Shown: piece after piece, positions 15,280-18,860 of the stretch
Numbering within the stretch: position 1 is the first letter of the stretch
How the letters are laid out: each line of letters opens with the position of its first letter
Source: Ligaoa zhengdingensis
GTDB lineage: Bacteria; Bacillota; Clostridia; Oscillospirales; Ruminococcaceae
NCBI RefSeq assembly: GCF_014384885.1
Contig: NZ_JACRST010000032.1
Span: forward strand, 1-18,860
Direction of reading: 5' to 3'
Length of the DNA: 18,860 nucleotides
Made by a program: the position numbers and the translations under genes
Notes under the pieces: model-generated
Database searches by the model: none
Told to the model about the DNA's origin: nothing
Seen by the model: only the letters and a program-made list of their open reading frames with translations

Positions 15280-15855
15280 ATGTCGCGCATTATTGAGTTT
15301 AGAAAGTCTGCTCAAAAAGCTGAAAAGCAATCCGTTCAAGGCAAGACTTGTGCGTTTACCGGTCATAGACCGCAGAGTCTTCCGTTCGGCTTTGATGAAT
15401 CCGATAAGCGTTGTACTTCTTTGAAATCTGTTATGCGGGATCAGATTGTAGCACTCATCGAGAACGAGGGCGTCACGCATTTTATTACCGGCATGGCTCT
15501 TGGCGTCGATATGTACGCTGCGGAAATTGTACTCGATTTGAAATCAAAATACCCTCACATTACTCTGGAAAGTGCAATCCCTTGTGAGACACAAGCGATC
15601 AAATGGTCTGTGGCTTCACGGGAGCGGTATTATAATATCGCGGCAAAGTGTGACAAGGAGACCATGCTGCAACGGGAGTACACGCCGGACTGCATGGACA
15701 AGAGAAATCGGTACATGGTCGATCACGCCGATTATATTCTCGCAGTATGGAATGGATGCCCCAGCGGTACCGGGAATACCGTGAGATATGCCCACAAAAT
15801 GAGCAAGTCCATCATCGTCATCAATCCGGCTTCCCTTGAAGTCACGCAGGAATAA
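15280..15855 (+). CDS. SLOG-family (DUF1273/YpsA-like) putative nucleotide-binding protein
   Basis: A 191-residue protein of the SLOG Rossmann-like superfamily. The conserved AFTGHRP is at 25-31, GMALGVD at 71-77 and the phosphate-binding-like GTGNT at 163-167. YpsA-type proteins normally begin close to the FTGHRP motif; this one has about 20 extra N-terminal residues (FRKSAQKAEKQS). SLOG proteins are proposed to sense or process nucleotide-derived ligands and are often found near defence and stress genes. The gene has its own strong promoter and AAGGGG before ATG 15280, and appears to end at the terminator near 16100. Its base composition is more AT-rich than the ICE genes to the left. The ligand and partner are unknown. 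Confidence 0.88.
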   Translation: MSRIIEFRKSAQKAEKQSVQGKTCAFTGHRPQSLPFGFDESDKRCTSLKSVMRDQIVALIENEGVTHFITGMALGVDMYAAEIVLDLKSKYPHITLESAIPCETQAIKWSVASRERYYNIAAKCDKETMLQREYTPDCMDKRNRYMVDHADYILAVWNGCPSGTGNTVRYAHKMSKSIIVINPASLEVTQE

Positions 15856-16078
15856 GGCAAAAATCCCCCTTCTGAATCAAGCGTTGTGAAAACCGTGAAG
15901 TATTTCCCGATAGTGAATACACATTGCACTGCTCAGTGATTATTGGAAACGTGTACGGCGTATGCTGCCCAGTGAACATCTCCACGGAACACATCAAATT
16001 TTCGCGGCTTCGTAAAACGTGAAGTGTCACCTTATGAACGGTCCCTTGCCGAGAGAAAAATAAATCGCTGGAAACGGG
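15856..16078. other. Non-coding stretch after the SLOG gene
   Basis: I see no gene with a credible start here. It holds two similar words, GAAAACCGTGAAGT (15888-15901) and TAAAACGTGAAGT (16013-16025), a small palindrome CACTG-CT-CAGTG near 15927-15938, and several GTGAA words. It could be an untranslated 3' region, a small RNA, or a remnant of a module junction. Confidence 0.4.
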
Positions 16079-16124
16079 AACGCCCCCGGCACTGTGCGTC
16101 TGGCACAGTGTCGGGGGCGTTTTT
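16079..16124 (+). terminator. Intrinsic terminator after the SLOG gene
   Basis: AACGCCCCCGGCACTGTG, a 7-base loop, then a complementary arm (16104-16121) with one wobble pair form an 18-base-pair stem followed by TTTTT. It lies between converging genes and may act weakly on the minus strand too. Confidence 0.9.
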
Positions 16125-16131
16125 CCGTGTC

Positions 16132-16743
16132 TTAGTTATGAGCCAGTTCATTTAGGAGCTGCTTTCGATAGTCCACATCCAAGACGCAGCGATGGAAGTC
16201 CATCAGACGGTGTTCGTCGAACAGCTTTTCACAGAGCTTGGTCAGCGGATGATTCATCAGCTTTGCAGAAATCCCGACCTCGTTGAAAAACCTTGCCCAT
16301 GTGAAGACCTCTTCTAAATCCTCCTGCTCAAGCGTGGTGGGAATGATGGCGTTGCAGAGACGTACAATGGGGCTATCCGCAAATCGTTCTGCCACTTCCT
16401 CCGGCGAGCATTCATAGCGGTCACAGTCAAAGGAAAGCGCATCCTCAATTTTAAGATAATTTTCGATTTCATCCCGCGTCAAGGTTATGGTGTAGTCTCC
16501 CATACCAGACGGCACATCAATATTCTCCATGACATCAAGTTCGTAACGAGAGCCGCCGATGATTGCCTCAAAGGAGAAAGACTGACCGATTACTGCTGGG
16601 TTTTTGTCTATCTTGTCCTCGTTCAGAAATGACAGCGGATTGTACTCTGTCAGTTCCCAGTCGATTTTTCCTCTCTCTGTTTGTTCGGCAATCTGCTGGA
16701 TCAAATGTCGTTCTTCTTCGTGCAGATTTTCATTGTACATCAT
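16132..16743 (-). CDS. Unknown 203-residue protein paired with a helicase
   Basis: I do not recognise this family. The protein is acidic, soluble, without a signal peptide or membrane segment. It has a mixed alpha/beta N-terminal half (PAVIGQSFSFEAIIGGSRYE, DYTITLTRDEIENYL) and a helical C-terminal half (EDLEEVFTWARFFNEVGISAKL). No catalytic motif stands out. It lies 74 bases downstream of the DinG-like helicase on the same strand and has a good GGAGG six bases before ATG, so both are probably expressed together and may work together. Its stop lies next to the terminator at 16079-16124. It could be an accessory or regulatory subunit of the helicase. Confidence 0.85.
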   Translation of the reverse strand: MMYNENLHEEERHLIQQIAEQTERGKIDWELTEYNPLSFLNEDKIDKNPAVIGQSFSFEAIIGGSRYELDVMENIDVPSGMGDYTITLTRDEIENYLKIEDALSFDCDRYECSPEEVAERFADSPIVRLCNAIIPTTLEQEDLEEVFTWARFFNEVGISAKLMNHPLTKLCEKLFDEHRLMDFHRCVLDVDYRKQLLNELAHN

Positions 16744-16817
16744 GATACACCTCCGTTTTCTGATTCTCGTTTTTTGGGGGCTGCTCTATGTTTCCGAAGA
16801 GACTGCCGTTTGTATCA

Positions 16818-18791
16818 TCATTCCTTGGCTGAGGGCAGACTTTCGTAAAACCTTTTTAGCTCATCCAGACTGCTTGTACGATTCTTGATAGGCAGGGAGT
16901 CCCATGTGATGTCATGATAGCGTTCTGGCGGCTCGTCCCGCAGTCTTCGGTCGATGATGCAAACAATGCCTGTGTCTGTGAAATTACGGATCAATCGCCC
17001 GATACCCTGCTTGAGTTTGATAATCATTTCGGGAACGCGAACATCCATCAGAGCATCCTTAGCAACGGAACACTTATACTCGATAATCGGATCGGGGACA
17101 GGAAACGGAAGCCGGAAAATGATAACATTGGAAAGGCTTTTTCCTTCAATGCTGATGCCTTCCCAGTATGCGCCCGTCCCCAGAAGCACGGAGTTCGTAT
17201 CTTCCTTAAACTCATTCAGCACCTTGTCCTGCGACGATCCCGGTTGCTGCATCAGGATTTTATACGGAAGGTTCTTCTGGCTGAGAATGGAATAGACCTC
17301 CTCCATATCGGTTTTCGCCGTAAACAGCACGAGTGCCTTTCCGTTGGAAATGCTCAGGATCTCAAGCAGTCGCTCCACGCCCTTTTCAATGAAGGCTTCA
17401 TGTTCTCTGGTCGGGTGCGGGAGATCATCGCAATAGTAGATCATGGCGTGTTCATCGTATGGATATGGGGAAGGCTTTGGCTCGGATAAGCAGCCGCGAT
17501 CACCAGCGGGAAAGCCGGTATTGCTGATAAAGTAAGAATACTGTTCTTCCAGAGACCCGCTCGTGGCGTTCGTCAGCGTGGCAGAGGTCAAGATGGTTCT
17601 TTCATCACCATTGAAGTATAGGCGGCTCACAATTTCTTTTGTGTTTTTAGGGCAATAGACGAGTTCCGTGTTGCTGCCGTGCTGCTCGATCCAGATCAGC
17701 ATATCATCTATCTGGTCAAGAAGCTCTGAAAGGGACTCGCTGACGGCATCCAGATCATCAGAGGCAGCAAAGGAACGGTTGTTTCTGAAATCCATGCTGG
17801 AATAAATCTGAATGCTGGACGAAAGGTTGTGTATGGCGGCGTTCATCTCGGTAAGCAGTTCAATCGCACTGCCGCTTTGGTCAAAGAAAAAGCGGTCAGC
17901 GTAGCGCATATCCTGATCTGCATCGTCGATCTGCTTTTGAACTTGTGCTTTCAGGCAGTTATAGAAGGCGATGATTGCGCTCTCTGCCTCTCGCTTTTCA
18001 CCGGACACACTGCTTTGGTCAGAGGGTCGCAGTTCATAGAATGCGCTTTTAATCATTCCAAAGAGCATACCTTGCCCGAAACGCTCCGTTGTGGCACTCC
18101 GCACCTTATCATCCAAGTTGTGCGCTTCATCCACGACAAGCAGATCAGCGGCGGCGTTAATCAGTCCGTCCTGCCCGCGTCGTAGTTTCATGAGATGCTG
18201 GGTAAGAAAGTCCTGATTGCACAGAACAACACCGTCCGTGTATTTTAACGATGCACGGACCTTGTAATACTTGCATTTCTTTTCGCAGGAGCCGCAATTC
18301 TTCATGCTGAACCGCTGCACGTTTACCTTGTCCCAGACGCCTTGCGGCAAAACCTCCGGGAAATCCTTGCGTTCCTCATACCCCTGCTGGATTCCTTCTT
18401 TGAGCGCGTCCGGTGGGTCTGCTTTCGGGTCACACATATACTCGTCTGCGCGTTTGTTGCAGAGATAATGGGTCTGTCCTTTCGCGAGGATGACATCTCT
18501 GTTCAGCCCAAGAAGGGGCATTACCGCGTGGACATCGCGCCAGAGCTGTTCTTGAAGCGCAATGGTCGAGGTTGCGATGATGACCGGCTTGTTCATGCGT
18601 TTGCTGTACAGCAGCACCGGCACAAGATAGCCAAAGGACTTGCCAATGCCCACGCCAGCTTCAATCGCAAAATGCTGATCGTTTATGAGGGCGTCCACAA
18701 TCTCAAAAGACATATCCTGCTGCCCTTCACGCATTTCCAATCCATGCTGCGGGGCTTCATCCCAAAAGAAGGTGCTGACTTGCTCACTCAT
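16818..18791 (-). CDS. DinG/XPD-like superfamily 2 DNA helicase with iron-sulfur cluster
   Basis: A 657-residue ATP-dependent DNA helicase, probably 5'-3'. Visible motifs are Walker A GVGIGKS at 46-52, DEAH at 221-224, and the C-terminal motif QGIGRLIRN at 595-603 with the arginines needed for ATP hydrolysis. ATLTNATSGS marks the second RecA domain. Cys111, Cys166, Cys169 and Cys173 fit the four-cysteine iron-sulfur site of XPD/DinG enzymes. No exonuclease domain is fused, unlike some Firmicutes DinG proteins. ATG 18791 begins a typical N-terminus (FFWDEAPQHGLEMREGQQDM), but no clear ribosome binding site precedes it, and the frame stays open to the window edge (about 23 more codons), so the true start may be outside. 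DinG-like enzymes unwind R-loops and D-loops; the job here is not known. Confidence 0.92.
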   Translation of the reverse strand: MSEQVSTFFWDEAPQHGLEMREGQQDMSFEIVDALINDQHFAIEAGVGIGKSFGYLVPVLLYSKRMNKPVIIATSTIALQEQLWRDVHAVMPLLGLNRDVILAKGQTHYLCNKRADEYMCDPKADPPDALKEGIQQGYEERKDFPEVLPQGVWDKVNVQRFSMKNCGSCEKKCKYYKVRASLKYTDGVVLCNQDFLTQHLMKLRRGQDGLINAAADLLVVDEAHNLDDKVRSATTERFGQGMLFGMIKSAFYELRPSDQSSVSGEKREAESAIIAFYNCLKAQVQKQIDDADQDMRYADRFFFDQSGSAIELLTEMNAAIHNLSSSIQIYSSMDFRNNRSFAASDDLDAVSESLSELLDQIDDMLIWIEQHGSNTELVYCPKNTKEIVSRLYFNGDERTILTSATLTNATSGSLEEQYSYFISNTGFPAGDRGCLSEPKPSPYPYDEHAMIYYCDDLPHPTREHEAFIEKGVERLLEILSISNGKALVLFTAKTDMEEVYSILSQKNLPYKILMQQPGSSQDKVLNEFKEDTNSVLLGTGAYWEGISIEGKSLSNVIIFRLPFPVPDPIIEYKCSVAKDALMDVRVPEMIIKLKQGIGRLIRNFTDTGIVCIIDRRLRDEPPERYHDITWDSLPIKNRTSSLDELKRFYESLPSAKE

Positions 18792-18860
18792 GGAGTACAG
18801 CTCTGCTTTTCTGCGCTTTTTCCGTTCCTCCGATGTATTGAATCCAAAATAGAATCTGTT

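Noticed and set aside
15842..16030. A 62-codon minus-strand frame in the gap after the SLOG gene
   Set aside because: It has no ribosome binding site and unusual composition, and it runs into the end of the SLOG gene. Treated as non-coding.
1..18860. CRISPR array, tRNA or rRNA genes, insertion sequence or integrase
   Set aside because: I found no regularly spaced repeats, no cloverleaf-like tRNA sequence, no transposase or integrase motif, and no convincing attachment-site duplication in the window.

Overview
The window looks like the distal part of an integrative and conjugative element (ICE) from a moderately GC-rich gut-type Clostridia, probably Oscillospiraceae or a relative. Three things point there: strong AGGAGG-type ribosome binding sites, tightly packed and overlapping genes, and a gene order (VirB4-like ATPase, NlpC/P60 protein, DUF4315, DUF4366, topoisomerase III) that I know from the CTn4-like conjugative transposons of Clostridioides difficile. 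No species can be named from the sequence alone.

Positions 1-14655 hold one long plus-strand transcription unit. It starts inside a VirB4-like conjugation ATPase gene (5' end cut by the window). An unknown acidic protein and an orphan DNA methyltransferase follow; the latter has no ATG, GTG or TTG at the expected N-terminus. Then come the envelope and DNA-processing genes: a membrane-anchored NlpC/P60 hydrolase, a short coiled-coil protein, a secreted/membrane DUF4366 protein and topoisomerase III. Next is a dense anti-defence block: a PP-loop ATPase of the PAPS-reductase type, an ArdC-like/zincin/DUF3849 protein, a protein with a MutS domain-I-like module, a small TTRAP-like protein, an ArdA-DUF3846 fusion and a small Cys-rich protein. 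A strong intrinsic terminator at 14751-14800 closes the unit.

Positions 14799-15855 form a divergent regulatory pair: an XRE-type repressor on the minus strand and a SLOG/DUF1273 nucleotide-binding-fold protein on the plus strand. The SLOG gene has a near-consensus sigma-70 promoter. Its 3' region is 276 bases without a recognised gene and ends in a second strong terminator. From 16132 to the right edge, two minus-strand genes face the ICE genes: a DinG/XPD-like iron-sulfur helicase whose frame stays open to the window edge, and an unrecognised 203-residue protein.

The most interesting observation is that three consecutive large proteins of the anti-defence block (ArdC-like, MutS-I-like, ArdA fusion) end in the same kind of tail. 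It consists of an SI(R/M)(D/E)xLK helix-like segment, a basic Pro/Lys linker and a final DMEL or EIEL. The preceding PP-loop protein ends in a similar HEMEV. These are otherwise unrelated multidomain 'polyvalent' proteins, so the tail may be a delivery tag that sends them through the conjugation channel into the recipient ahead of its defences. This is an inference, but it can be tested.
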